Shown here: in pieces, positions 1 to 9,417 of the stretch
Numbering within the stretch: the first letter of the stretch is position 1
Layout of the letters: the number at the start of each line of letters is the position of its first letter
From: Oegoconia quadripuncta
Taxonomy: Eukaryota > Arthropoda > Insecta > Lepidoptera > Autostichidae
Reading direction: 5' to 3'
NCBI GenBank assembly: GCA_949316235.1
Contig: OX438757.1
Coordinates: forward strand, 11,526,657-11,590,656
Length of the DNA stretch: 64,000 nt
Position numbers and translations under genes: made by a program
The notes under the pieces: model-generated
Database searches by the model: none
Seen by the model: the letters and a program-made list of their open reading frames with translations, nothing else
What the model was told of the DNA's origin: nothing

Positions 1-569
1 GTAAGCGCCCTAAAAGTACGTCTAATGGACAGACCTATCGAGTTATCCTAATTTAAGTCGTAAATTTTATTTTACGTCGTACAGCTATATTGTTATTGGG
101 CAATAAGTAAATGAAGACGAACGCGTCTGTACTACTTCTATTAGTTTAGTTATAGAAGGTCTACTTAGAGTGGTGGTATAACAAGCACGATAATGAGCCA
201 GGTGGTATTGCACAATGTGCTCCCTTAACCATTGTTAACGCAGCGGCGTGGGGTAGCTCGTGCACCCCAACCAGGAGTGGGGAATTTAAAAAGTAAATTA
301 TGTTTTTAATTTGTAATTTTTGTAAATCGAAGGGTCACTGTTGCTTTTTACGGACGGACACGCGACACAAATGTTTGCTGTGTAGGGACTTGTAGCTGTC
401 AAAACGAGATGTGTGTGAAACGAGGTTCCCATTTGAAAAGCTTTCGGTTCCATTATATAAAATGCCATAAATATTGAATGATTTAAATTGAGTTTTAATT
501 TTAAAATTGTAAATAATAGGAACCCGAAACAATAACAGATGTAACAACAATTAATATTTTGGTTCGTTT
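1..569. other. unrecognised AT-rich sequence
   Basis: I see no gene, RNA or repeat family here. Short open frames on the minus strand lack codon bias, splice context or a recognisable domain. Confidence 0.5.
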
Positions 570-650
570 TATTAATCCCCGACACAAAATAGGGGTGTTT
601 TAAGTTTGAAGCCTATGTCTGTTTCTTCAATTAGCGCCAAAACGGCTGAA
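570..650 (+). repeat. RZ repeat, truncated
   Basis: Starts at the typical end of the RZ family (CCCGACACAAAATAGGGGTG) and runs through AGTTTGAAGCC and GCGCCAAAACGGCTGAAC. It then breaks off into a SINE-C 3' fragment. Other RZ copies are at 6830-7604, 32480, 37986, 44215 and 56533. The class of this family is not established from the sequence. Confidence 0.6.
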
Positions 651-716
651 CCTTCCGGGTCAGTACGCTTCCACCTTTGACCTCATTAAGTACCAACCCG
701 TTGTGCATAAAAAAAC
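651..716 (+). mobile_element. SINE-C 3' fragment
   Basis: Matches the 3' third of SINE-C (TTCCGGGTCAGTACGCTTCC, then CCCGTTGTGCATAAAAAAA) with an internal deletion. It is joined directly to the RZ fragment, so one element inserted into or recombined with the other. Confidence 0.6.
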
Positions 717-756
717 CTACTTGATGAAAGCTGATAGTTGTGCGTGGGTCCTACTC

Positions 757-895
757 ATGTTTGTTTGTTTGTTTGTTTGTAAACGCTTTATTGTACAAAA
801 AGCCAATACATTAATTTTGCATTGATACATAAATTGAGTACAACGGCGGACTTATCCCAAAGAGGGATTTCTTCCAGTCAACCATGGGGTTAGTT
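757..895 (-). mobile_element. LINE tail A, 3' end
   Basis: Read on the minus strand it runs GACTGGAAGAAATCCC, AAGTCCGCCG, then TTGTACAATAAAG and a CAAA-rich tail. On the plus strand the tail is the (TTTG)n run at 758-780. The same tail type occurs at 31640, 41120, 54778 and 59925. No coding part remains. Confidence 0.6.
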
Positions 896-976
896 AGAAA
901 ACAGCAGATTGGGTTGGGAACATGTTTATTGGAATCTCTGACATACATACACACACGCAACTGACAATAGTTTAAC

Positions 977-1132
977 AATGGTGTCGATTCGGATGTACAC
1001 CAACTAAACTAAACTAAAACCAGTTTTGGTGTGGGGCCGTCGCATCGTACTCTTCCAGGGAGAAAGAGACAGTACTACTTTAAAACTGGTTTTAGTTTAG
1101 TTTAGTTGGTGTACATCCGAATCGACACCAAT
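977..1132. mobile_element. MITE-P copy 1 with AAT duplication
   Basis: The element (980-1129) has near-perfect terminal inverted repeats of about 45-50 bases (GGTGTCGATTCGGATGTACA on each strand) around a short unique centre. It is flanked by AAT at 977-979 and 1130-1132. A second copy at 7402-7541 shares the ends and the centre (CCGTCGCATCGTACT). There is no coding capacity, so it is a non-autonomous DNA transposon. The superfamily is not assignable by eye. Confidence 0.8.
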
Positions 1133-1451
1133 GTTAAGTACTTGCAAATGTAAATTACAATAAAATTCTTCTGTAGGTAAAGACTTAGTAAATTCGGTTT
1201 TTCCCGTTGGTCAGATCGATGGTTAGATTATCATCATATAGCCACACGACGTCCACTACTGAACGTAGTAAATTGGAATATAGGATACTTTTCCTTTCAG
1301 GATGCAGGCTTCAGAATTTCTAACCATGCCTCGTCTATTGTATTTGTTTAAAATACATATAATATGTAAACTTGTGAAGTGAATAATGATTATTAACTTA
1401 CATGAATTGGTTGTTGTTTTGAAGATATTTAGCTTTTAATACAGTTGCTTG

Positions 1452-1764
1452 GAGCGTCGGTGGCTCAGCGGTTAAGACGAGGTCTCCCAATTTGAGAGGT
1501 CCGGGTTCGATTCCCAGGCAGGCCATGTACCAATGAGTTTTTAAATTTATTTTAATTACTTATGTACATTTATCCGACTGCTCTCTTAAACGGTGAAGGA
1601 AAACATCGTGAGGAAACCTGCATGCCTGAGAAATAAAAATTCATAGGCATTTGAAGTCCCCAACCCGCTTTGAGTCAGCGTGGAGGACTATGGCCCAAAC
1701 TCCCTCATATACGAGGGAAGTCCTATATCCCTGCAGTGGGATGTTTACGGGCTGATGATGATGA
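1452..1764 (+). mobile_element. SINE-A, full length
   Basis: A tRNA-derived head carries an internal pol III A box (TGGCTCAGCGG, 1461-1471) and B box (GGTTCGATTCC, 1504-1514). An unrelated body follows, ending in CCTGCAGTGGGATGTTTACG and GCTGATGATGATGA. The (GAT)n end matches the tail of the repeats at 11393 and 29030, which suggests a shared LINE partner. Other copies are at 12903, 18164, 22924, 39464 and 50870. I see no clear target duplication at this copy. Confidence 0.85.
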
Positions 1765-1928
1765 CACGCTTGACATGAACATAGTCGTAGGTAGGTACGT
1801 ATTATATTCTTTTTTAGAAAATAAATATTGATATAGGTATGGATGAGAGGTCTACTCGCAGACTAGGTAGGTAGGTAGTCATAACCAACAACCACAAAAA
1901 CCTTTATCTACTTATACATTACAGGGTT

Positions 1929-2112
1929 TGATGATACATACATATATACATACATAAAGTCATGCCTGTTTCCCGTAAGGGTTAGGCAGAGACCACAGAC
2001 TTCCACTTGCAACGATCCTGACACACCTCTTCTGCTTCCTTCACTGAGAGTGAGAGAAGTAAGGTTGTTCATACATGCTCGTCGGTTTAGGGTACTCTTG
2101 ACTTGGCCTTTT
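1929..2112 (+). repeat. dispersed repeat with TACATA run
   Basis: A TACATACATA run is followed by AAGTCATGCCTGTTTCCCGT, GGCAGAGACCACAGACTTCC and a segment ending GGTACTCTTGACTTGGCC. Part of it recurs in reverse at 7845-7912, with a scrap near 18805. I recognise it as a common lepidopteran dispersed repeat but cannot name its class. Confidence 0.55.
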
Positions 2113-3173
2113 GTTTTGATGATATGACTGTTTATTCAAGGCATCACTCAATATTTCCAACTAATAAAACGATTAGTAGAGATTGCAACATTTATTATTG
2201 AATACATATCCACACCGTGACACTTTACTACTACTACTCCTAGGCTTATACTGTAGAGGACGTCCAGGAGTAGGCCACAGTATGTAGAAAACGACAGATG
2301 AAAAAAAAAAAAACTAGTAACAACTCTATTATAAGTTGTAACAGTTGTACTTCATTTTTGTTGTTACTTTTATTGCTGTGAAATAAGGCTACATTTTGTA
2401 AGAATAACACTAAGCAGAATTATTGTTGCGTCGAATATTTTTGTATGTGTTTCTGTAATATGCAAATAAACGCTTTATCAATTGTATAATTAAAAGGTAT
2501 CACATAAACAAATAACTTGATGAAATATTTAAAATAACTATTATATTGAATAAACAGGATTTATGTTAGTTTTTAGTTTTCTTTAACAAAAATAAGAGAA
2601 AAATACACGTCCGATCTCTTCAAGGGTAAATCACGAACTGTCTAAACAAAAAGCTACACTGAAAAAAAGGCACAGTTCAAATTTTGAATTTGAAATATTC
2701 CGCCCTTTGTAACTAGATCTGGTAGAGTTTCGCGGGTTCCGAATAGGTTTCACGATCCCTAAAAATTTTAGTATGTATAACCTTCCGGTTCAGTTTGCCT
2801 CTGCACTGTTACGGAACCCTAAAAGGGTTGCTTAGTTACGGAAATAATTATGTAGACTTTTAATGTCAAAAAAATTTGTGTACATTTGGGTTTAATAAAT
2901 TTCAATAAAAACTGAAGACCAGAGCCTCACCACTTTATTCGTAACATTTGACTTAACCGAAAAAGAAACAAACAAGGAGAATACTGTAAAAAGAGAACCA
3001 ACGAGTCGCATGCGTCTCGTTACAACTTTAGGACGTTGTGTAATATAAAATGTTTTGGTCGCCTATTTATCCCCAATCTGAATATATAAAATTATAGTGC
3101 GACGCGTTGTCAAAAAAGAACCAAAATGGCGAACGGTCACTATGCCAAACATTTTGAAAACCCTTTCAATTTA
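2113..3173. other. unrecognised AT-rich sequence
   Basis: Holds a 13-base A run near 2300 and short AT-rich stretches. I see no coding, RNA or repeat family. Confidence 0.45.
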
Positions 3174-3335
3174 TTGTTATATCTAAGTTTTCCGTCAAGG
3201 AGTAATGTTGATAGCATTGTTGTGTTCCGGCTGTTTGAGATAAGATAGCCATCTCCCAAATAAGGTGGGGTCCAGGAGAGCGCGCTTTCACATGCGTCAT
3301 CTTTAATGAACATCAGGTAACTATGTTCGATGGGT
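3174..3335 (+). mobile_element. SINE-C fragment
   Basis: Matches the middle and 3' part of SINE-C (ATTGTTGTGTTCCGGCTGTT, GAGATAAGATAGCC, then CATCAGGTAAC). The tRNA-like head is missing and the 3' end is rearranged. Confidence 0.55.
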
Positions 3336-3746
3336 ATCAACTTTTATACAACATTCACCATGGCGACAGACCAAACAGTTGCAGGAAACGGCAAATGAAG
3401 GAGTTGAGCATTGAGCAAGTATATTTAGTGCCCTAAAAATAAACACGCGTGGCCCTTCCACTTGAACTTGACTTCGGGTTCAACAACCGATGGTTCGGCG
3501 CGATAATTGTGAACAGGGAAAGTTATGATAATTATGTTTGAACTGAGTAGTATTGGTAATTAAAGTGTTTTTTTTTCTCTTTATTGGTACCCAACTTATA
3601 ATAACTTAAGTTAAGTGCAGCGCATAATAAGAGATAACGCGAAATATCAGTGCAGTACCCGATTATTGTATGTAGTAGGTACTTATGTATGTCTAGACCA
3701 GTTCCACAATCACATTGGCCTATCTATCGACGCATTAATTTCATAT

Positions 3747-4036
3747 CCGCCTCCGTGGCTTCCGTAACCGTTCCGTAAACGGTTCCATTTTCAGCGGGGT
3801 ACATGTATACTACCTACTCGGTTTGGTTGGTGGTAGATTTTTAATGCCCATTGGCTAGTTACCACCATCTTATCTAAGTTTTGTTAATATCGTTTTGTGT
3901 TCCGGTTGACAGAAATAAGATAGCAAATCCCCCAAATACGATGGGGTTTCTGGGTCAGTAAGCTTCCACCTTCGGCCTCAGCTTCACTTAACATCAGATG
4001 TGATTGAGGGCAAGTGTTAACCCGTTGTGCAAAAAT
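3747..4036 (+). mobile_element. SINE-C with altered head
   Basis: The body is complete: GCGGGGTACATG, GGTTGGTGGTAG, TTACCACCATCTTATCTAAG, CATCAGATGTGATTGAGG, CCCGTTGTGCAAAAATAA. The head is rearranged: CCGCCTCCGTGGCTTCCGT is followed by a short inverted stretch where the B box should be. It is therefore a mutated, probably dead copy. Confidence 0.75.
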
Positions 4037-4197
4037 AATAATATATCAAACATCTAAACTGAATGTGCACAAAAACTTAAGAGACAATGGTTATGTAATT
4101 CAAATAAAGCAACTGTGTAAAAAGCTAAATTTCTTTTACTTAATCGATATCCATCAAACATCGCTAGAGAATTATTTAGCAAACATCAGCCTTCTAA

Positions 4198-4262
4198 AAT
4201 AACAAACACAGACAGAAGACTTCAAACTTATAATATCCCTCTTTTTGCTTCGGTGGTTAATG
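4198..4262 (-). repeat. RZ repeat fragment
   Basis: The reverse complement reads AAGCAAAAAGAGGGATATTATAAG followed by TTTGAAGTCTTCTGTCTGTG (split here only for length). This is the terminal part of the RZ family. Confidence 0.5.
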
Positions 4263-4507
4263 AGTCACAAAAGATTATATTTTTCTGGAAAGATAATTAC
4301 AAAGGACGATTTTCCTAATTAATAATAATCATAATATTTATTGAAAAGTTTTGAAATAATTTTTCAACAAAGGGCTGTCTGGTACCTAAAATTATTAAAC
4401 TGGTTTCATACTCGAAATCGCATGTCATTGAATCGAATAACATTTGTTCGAAAATGTTATTTCGATTAGTCTAAAAAATCAACAAATTATGAGCTCGAAA
4501 GTGTCAC

Positions 4508-4715
4508 AGTCGCGTTGCATCAAAATCTCGAAAAGTTATAAGCTCGATGTATCGGCAGCTCAACAATAGTCGCGATGCATCAAAATCTCGAAAAGTTATA
4601 TAGGACACTATGTATCGGCAGTTCGAACGTATCACTATCGCGATATCGACAGCTCAATTGCGATTTTGCGATGCATCAAAATCTCGAAAAGTTATAAGGT
4701 CGATGTATCGGCAGC
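4508..4715. repeat. irregular local direct repeat
   Basis: A segment of about 30 bases containing GCATCAAAATCTCGAAAAGT occurs three times (4508-4540, 4568-4600, 4667-4694). Each copy is followed by a variant of GATGTATCGGCAG. Spacing is 60 and about 97 bases. It may be a decayed minisatellite or the inside of a transposon. Confidence 0.75.
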
Positions 4716-6094
4716 GCGAAAGCTCATTATCTTTAAACATCATTTCTAGAATGATAATCAAATCGAATTTTAAGGGTAGTAATTAGGTAGGCACTTAGAG
4801 TGACGCTACGCGATAAGTAGCGGCGCCACTGAGTTATACGTAGTTCATTGCCACCCGCAATGGTTTCACTGACGTTAGCGAGCGACTTTACGCAGCTATG
4901 TACTGCGTACATAACGACGCAGCAGCGCCCCGCACCGCATCGTGTGATTTGGCCACTCCTAGCCAGACAAATGCTCCCAGTTACAACTTATTCTATATTT
5001 GTAGTTGTTTTTGTAGGTCTAAAATGGGTACCGCGACATTAAGGTTTATTTTAAAATGTAACAACCCGCGGTCTGATCTTATCTCTACCATAAATGGCTG
5101 AAGATTTTCAAATATGGTATGATACTTATAATAAAATCGTACCTTTTTCCGTATATAAACGGTGATTTAGAATGGCAACGTTTAGAATTAAAATTTCTTT
5201 AATTTACCGGTTTTTGTTCGTCTAAATGGTTTATTTCATGCTAGTTAAGTAATTTACTTAAAAGGATGCTTCATTGGATACTAGACAAATAATCTAAACA
5301 TTTCATTAAGACTAATCAATTAAATGTATTGCATTTATGTTGTATACATATATATTTATAGGTATCAAACATAAGCTTAAATTTAAAATGAATGCACATA
5401 AATACATAATTAATTTAAACAATTTGAAATTATTGACTCACAATTATAAGTGTAATTAAATATATCCGCTAGTTAGGGTTTAAATTATTTGAGTAAAATG
5501 GATCTACAGTAGTCGATGTCACTGGGGACCCGAGAGTTTGTATCTGCATCCAGCGAGGAAATCCATTTTGTGTACCTTGCCTCGCAGTCCAAATTTTTTA
5601 CATTTGATCTAGTTTATATTCAAAATTTCATCTATTTGTTTGTTACTGTTTATAAATAAATAACATAATCCTACAGTATGAAACAATATGAAGCTCGCCT
5701 TTTGTATATTTTACTTATTAATAGCTAAGTATCATTGTAATGTTTTTTGTGTATGCAATAAAGTGTTATAAATAAATATAACACTTTTATCCTATTTATT
5801 ATATTATTATTTCATATAATATCTGTTCTCTAGAAACTCTTGCAGCAAGTAGTAAGCATTTATTAATTAGGTATGTCTTGAGCATAAATTTAAATGTTCA
5901 GGGGTTTTATTCATGTTTAATTATGTAGGATTTAGTTGAGGATTTTGACGGACATTGCGAAAGGGCCAGAGTGAACTATTTTTAGGGAAGAGAAGGGTAC
6001 CTAGTGCTAGTTTATTGTCTGGTCGCAAATTAGTGGGTCGAAAATAATGGGGGAAGAGGTGAATATTTTTTTTCATAAACATACCAAATAAATC
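4716..6094. other. unrecognised AT-rich sequence
   Basis: A short hairpin lies at 5760-5787 (AAAGTGTTATA, 6-base loop, TATAACACTTT), just downstream of GTGTATGCAATAA. That could be an old LINE end. Otherwise I see nothing. Confidence 0.4.
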
Positions 6095-6388
6095 AAAATC
6101 GAAATCAAAAATGTTTTATTTCGTAAGTTATAGAATAACATTTGAAATCGTCATGACTTACAGTTATCGTTATCGCTCATTCACAAGGCAGTCTCCCCAG
6201 AGAAGAACGAGCAAGAAACTCCGGGGTTGCTCTTTTTAAATAAGTTAATACAAATATAATTTAAAATAATTGTAAAATTTATGATTCGACAGAGAAAAAT
6301 AAGAATAAAATATACTGGATATTGCCGAGCGGTTCAGTCCACGCATTCTTATCATCCAAATAGTCAGAAATTTTATAATAGCCTTTGG
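6095..6388 (-). mobile_element. LINE tail D, 3' end
   Basis: The minus strand reads GAGCAACCCCGGAGTTTCTT, GCTCGTTCTTCTCTGGGGAG, then TACGAAATAAAACATTTTTG. Copies with the same block and the same flanking CGAGCGGTTCAGTCC-like segment lie at 25696, 26245 and 43062. Only 3' non-coding sequence is present, so each is a 5'-truncated non-LTR insertion. Confidence 0.6.
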
Positions 6389-6519
6389 CGCATAAGATAG
6401 CCAGTCCCCCGAATGTGTTGGGGGTTCCGGGTCAGTACGCTTCCACCTTCGATCTCATCTTCACTTAACATCAGGTGTGATTGAGGTAAAGTACGAACCC
6501 GTCGTGCATATAAAAAAAA
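6389..6519 (+). mobile_element. SINE-C 3' fragment
   Basis: Runs from CATAAGATAGCCAG through GGTTCCGGGTCAGTACGC and CATCAGGTGTGATTGAGG to CCCGTCGTGCATATAAAAAA. The 5' two thirds are absent. It abuts the LINE tail D copy. Confidence 0.7.
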
Positions 6520-6829
6520 TTAGAGTCGCTAACCGTTTCTGTTTGCGCGATTAGTTGTACACTACTATAACACGGCCTATGGGTAGGGGACTATTATAGA
6601 CTTTTATGGGATGAAATACTTTGCCACTAAATTAGGTACTGGTCAGGTAGGTACAATACAACACGCGCCTCTGTTTATTGATTATTCTATATTGGGCGTG
6701 TGTCTGCTATGGCCGCGGCTGGCTACATGATCTGTCATCCAAAAGTTCCGCCATTCGCCGGTGGTAGTTTGGATTTGTATTCAGTGTTGCATGATTTGTA
6801 ACTACTATGTAAATATTGGTGTTTTGCTT

Positions 6830-7126
6830 GAAAGTTTTCAAATGGAGCACAATGACTACGTAGTACCTACCCGTGATGAAATGCAAAGACATAAACCCCT
6901 AGCGCCTATGCTCATCCTAATAAACAAATCAAACAGGGTTAAAATCTAAATAGCTTCGAAACGGCTTAACCCATTTACATCAAACATGGTTAAAAAACAT
7001 GTCGCAAACATTAGCATTCGAATATAAATACCATTTTCAAATCGGTTCAGCTGTTTTGGCGCTACAACGTCACAGACAAATATAGGCTTCAAACTTGTAA
7101 TACCCCTCATTTTGTATCGGAGGTAT
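6830..7126 (-). repeat. RZ repeat, first duplicated unit
   Basis: The minus strand runs from TACCTCCGATACAAAATGAG through AGTTTGAAGCC and CGCCAAAACAGCTGAACCGA to the TTAAGCCGTTTCGAAG motif. The unit starts with a 20-base sequence (6830-6849) that recurs at 7127-7146, where a second, disrupted unit begins. It keeps the uninterrupted CTACAACGTCACAGAC site that is split by MITE-P in the second unit. Confidence 0.7.
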
Positions 7127-7161
7127 GAAAGTTTTCAAATGGAGCATTCGAATATAAATAC

Positions 7162-7358
7162 TTCAAACTTCAAACTTCAAGCATTTATTTAAACGTAAGA
7201 TACATGATATCATTTGTTGAATGTGAATTTAAATCTATTGGAAATAAATATAGGGCTAAGTAGTAGTAGTATTATTTTTCGGTCAGTCAGTATGTCCAAG
7301 CTACCACCGTTTCGGAAAGGGAAATCATCTGTGGGAAAAGAAGCGGCGCAAGAAACCC
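7162..7358 (-). mobile_element. LINE tail C, 3' end inserted in RZ
   Basis: The minus strand reads GTTTCTTGCGCCGCTTCTTT, TTCCGAAACGGTGGTAG and a tail with tandem TTTGAAG units. The same family occurs in plus orientation at 63130-63295. ATAC occurs on both sides, a possible short target duplication. It is 5' truncated with no coding region. Confidence 0.65.
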
Positions 7359-7398
7359 ACATACCATTTTCACATCGGTTCAGCTGTTTTGGCGCTAC

Positions 7399-7544
7399 AA
7401 TATTGACGATTCGGATGTACACCAACTAAACTAAAACCAGTTTTGGATTGGTGCCGTCGCATCGTACTGGTCCAGGGAGAAAGAGACAGTAATACTTTAA
7501 AACTTTTTTTAGTTTAGTTGGTGTACATCCGAATTGACACGAAT
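7399..7544. mobile_element. MITE-P copy 2 with AAT duplication
   Basis: A 140-base palindromic element (7402-7541) with the same inverted ends and centre as the copy at 980-1129. It is flanked by AAT at 7399-7401 and 7542-7544. The uninterrupted RZ unit upstream reads CTACAACGTCACAG at this point, which supports precise insertion with a 3-base duplication. Confidence 0.8.
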
Positions 7545-7844
7545 GTCACAGACAGATATAGGCTTCAAAATAGTAATACCCCTCTTTTTGCGTCGGGGGT
7601 ATTAAAAGGAACATCGCGATACGCGATAATGGAGAGTTAAAGGAAATCTGTCTAAATCGCAAAACAAAGTTTATTAAAGAGCTTGCTTCTAAGTTAAAGA
7701 ACTACAAGATAATATAAACCTGATAATTTTCCTTCCATCTACCTACACCTTATTTTTAATAATCATGATATTTTTTCCGAAGTTTCCAAGCGAGACTTTA
7801 GATATATTCTGAGGGCCAGAGTTTTGAATCGCTTGAATGAGTTT

Positions 7845-7912
7845 TGTCTGTGGCCTCTGCTTACCCCTACGGGAAACAGGCGTGACTTTATGTATGTATA
7901 TGTTTTTACTCA
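7845..7912 (-). repeat. dispersed repeat fragment
   Basis: Reverse copy of the start of the 1929-2112 repeat: the minus strand reads ACATAAAGTCACGCCTGTTT then CCCGTAGGGGTAAGCAGAGG. Confidence 0.6.
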
Positions 7913-8002
7913 AAGTACAACTTAATATATATTTTTGAAATTGTCTTTGATAAGCATTCATATTATGATGCACGTTTAATTTTTTTTTTAATTCTCCATA
8001 TA

Positions 8003-8026
8003 AGATAGATAGATAGATAGATAGAT
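8003..8026. repeat. (AGAT)n microsatellite
   Basis: About six tandem AGAT units. They are followed by CGTTTATTTGTATCTCC, which resembles a reversed LINE 3' end, so the run may be its tail. Confidence 0.8.
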
Positions 8027-8740
8027 CGTTTATTTGTATCTCCAGTCACACACATACCATAAGTTCCAAAGCAATTGGATAAACATATTTTATAACAATT
8101 CATAAAAGTAACATCAGGATACACTAGAGTATGTGTGTGTATATATAACTAGAGTATATATAACTAACCCCGCAATTTTTTTTAAACTAAATGTAGGTAT
8201 GTGTGTATTTGAGCCATCATTTTCTATAACTATACCAAATATCAAGTACCTACTCGTAGTTTCTGAATTAATAACGGTGACAGACGAACGAACAGACAAC
8301 CAAGGTGTATCCAAGAGTACATCCAGATTTCCATTTTCGATCTAATTACAAATGAGCGTAATTAATACCTACTGAACTTGTCTTAAATTATGGAATTATC
8401 GCCTAGCGACACTTAAAGATTACGTAGTAGGTACCTAACCGATATCAAAATAACACTTTCATATTAACTGTTTTCGACTATCGTAGTTATGAATATAGAT
8501 AGATGTTTCTTTTGATTTAATGTCAAATATTGGTAATAATTTTTTCTATCTGTTGTTATTCAATCTCCACAGGGTTCCGTATTTAAAATTATAATTTAGA
8601 TAACCTTCGGCTTCGCTAGTTCGTCAGCTGCCTGTTCGTATGTCACAGTTTTATTCACAGACTGTTTTAGTGCTATAAATTTTATTTTTTTTTATAGTGA
8701 TGCATAATTTATATCGCCCACAAAGCCATGAAATGCAATC
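8027..8740. other. unrecognised AT-rich sequence
   Basis: A short direct repeat, ACTAGAGTAT, lies at 8124-8155. Nothing else is recognised. Confidence 0.4.
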
Positions 8741-8832
8741 TTTTTTTTATGATTGACTGGATTCACGTTTGACCACAATCTCATCTGATGGAAAATGACG
8801 ATGTGGTCGAAGTTGAAGCACGCGATTCCAGT
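8741..8832 (-). mobile_element. LINE tail B, 3' end
   Basis: The minus strand reads GCGTGCTTCAACTTCGACCA, CATCAGATGAGATTGTGGTC, AAACGTGAATCC and an A run. The same tail follows a coding remnant at 15882-16165, which identifies it as the 3' end of a non-LTR element. Confidence 0.7.
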
Positions 8833-9100
8833 AAAAAAATCTAAAAATTCTTAGGATTTAGGTTAATTGTTTTGCCAGTTTAATTAACCATAGATTTGCT
8901 GTAAATCTGTGCCTATAAAAATATAGAATTAAGGAATTGTATAAATAATTTTGACTTTGCAATGTGGGTAGGTACCTGTAAGCAATTAAGGAAAGAAAAT
9001 GTTATGCACAATGTTGAATTTGAATTTTCTTATCTAGAGATTGGGTGGTTTTCAGCTAACATACTCAGCTTTGCTAACAATAGTCTGCCACAGTAACCCG

Positions 9101-9350
9101 TACACAGGATGAAATTTAATGCAAGTAATTCCTATTTAACTGGTGGCTCTACTTCTGAAACGAACAACTGTCCACTATGAACCATATCCGAATTCAGCCA
9201 AAAATTGTTGGACTTCATACTAAAGGTGGTTTCAGAATGGTTTACTTTGTATGGGTAATGGAATTTGTTTTTAATCGAATTCGGCTATAGTTCCTTGGGG
9301 AAAGTTCTTCGTAATCAAGAGTGGCGTCACGAATTCAAATTCACTCTGTA
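9101..9350. mobile_element. MITE-M, decayed copy
   Basis: Ends are TACACAGGATGAAATTT and TTCACTCTGTA, with inner arms carrying CCGAATTCAGCC and AATCGAATTCGGCTATAG. It is a diverged relative of 42107-42341 and 37671-37981, with TA at both borders. Confidence 0.65.
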
Positions 9351-9383
9351 TAGGTAAGACCGAATCCGCCACTTCTCGAGCCG

Positions 9384-9417
9384 CAGCCTCCAACCACTGC
9401 GTAGTGGTTGGAGGCTG
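9384..9417. repeat. perfect 15-bp hairpin
   Basis: CAGCCTCCAACCACT (9384-9398), a 4-base loop, and its exact reverse complement (9403-9417). GC-rich against an AT-rich background. No adjoining T run suggests a terminator, and I do not know its role. Confidence 0.8.

Larger units (their letters stand above)
7127..7604 (-). repeat. RZ repeat, second unit with two insertions
   Basis: Begins with the same 20 bases as the first unit, then jumps to an 18-base block (7144-7161) that equals 7014-7031. A LINE tail C follows at 7162-7358, RZ sequence resumes at CATTTTCACATCGGTTCAGC, MITE-P sits at 7402-7541, and the RZ end finishes with TACCCCTCTTTTTGCGTCGG. Confidence 0.7.

Noticed and set aside
1452..1520. 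tRNA gene at SINE heads
   Set aside because: A and B boxes are present, but no complete cloverleaf or acceptor stem pairs, and the same head is joined to the same non-tRNA body at many sites.
4508..4715. CRISPR-like array
   Set aside because: Repeat spacing is irregular, there are no nearby effector genes and the genome is plainly eukaryotic.
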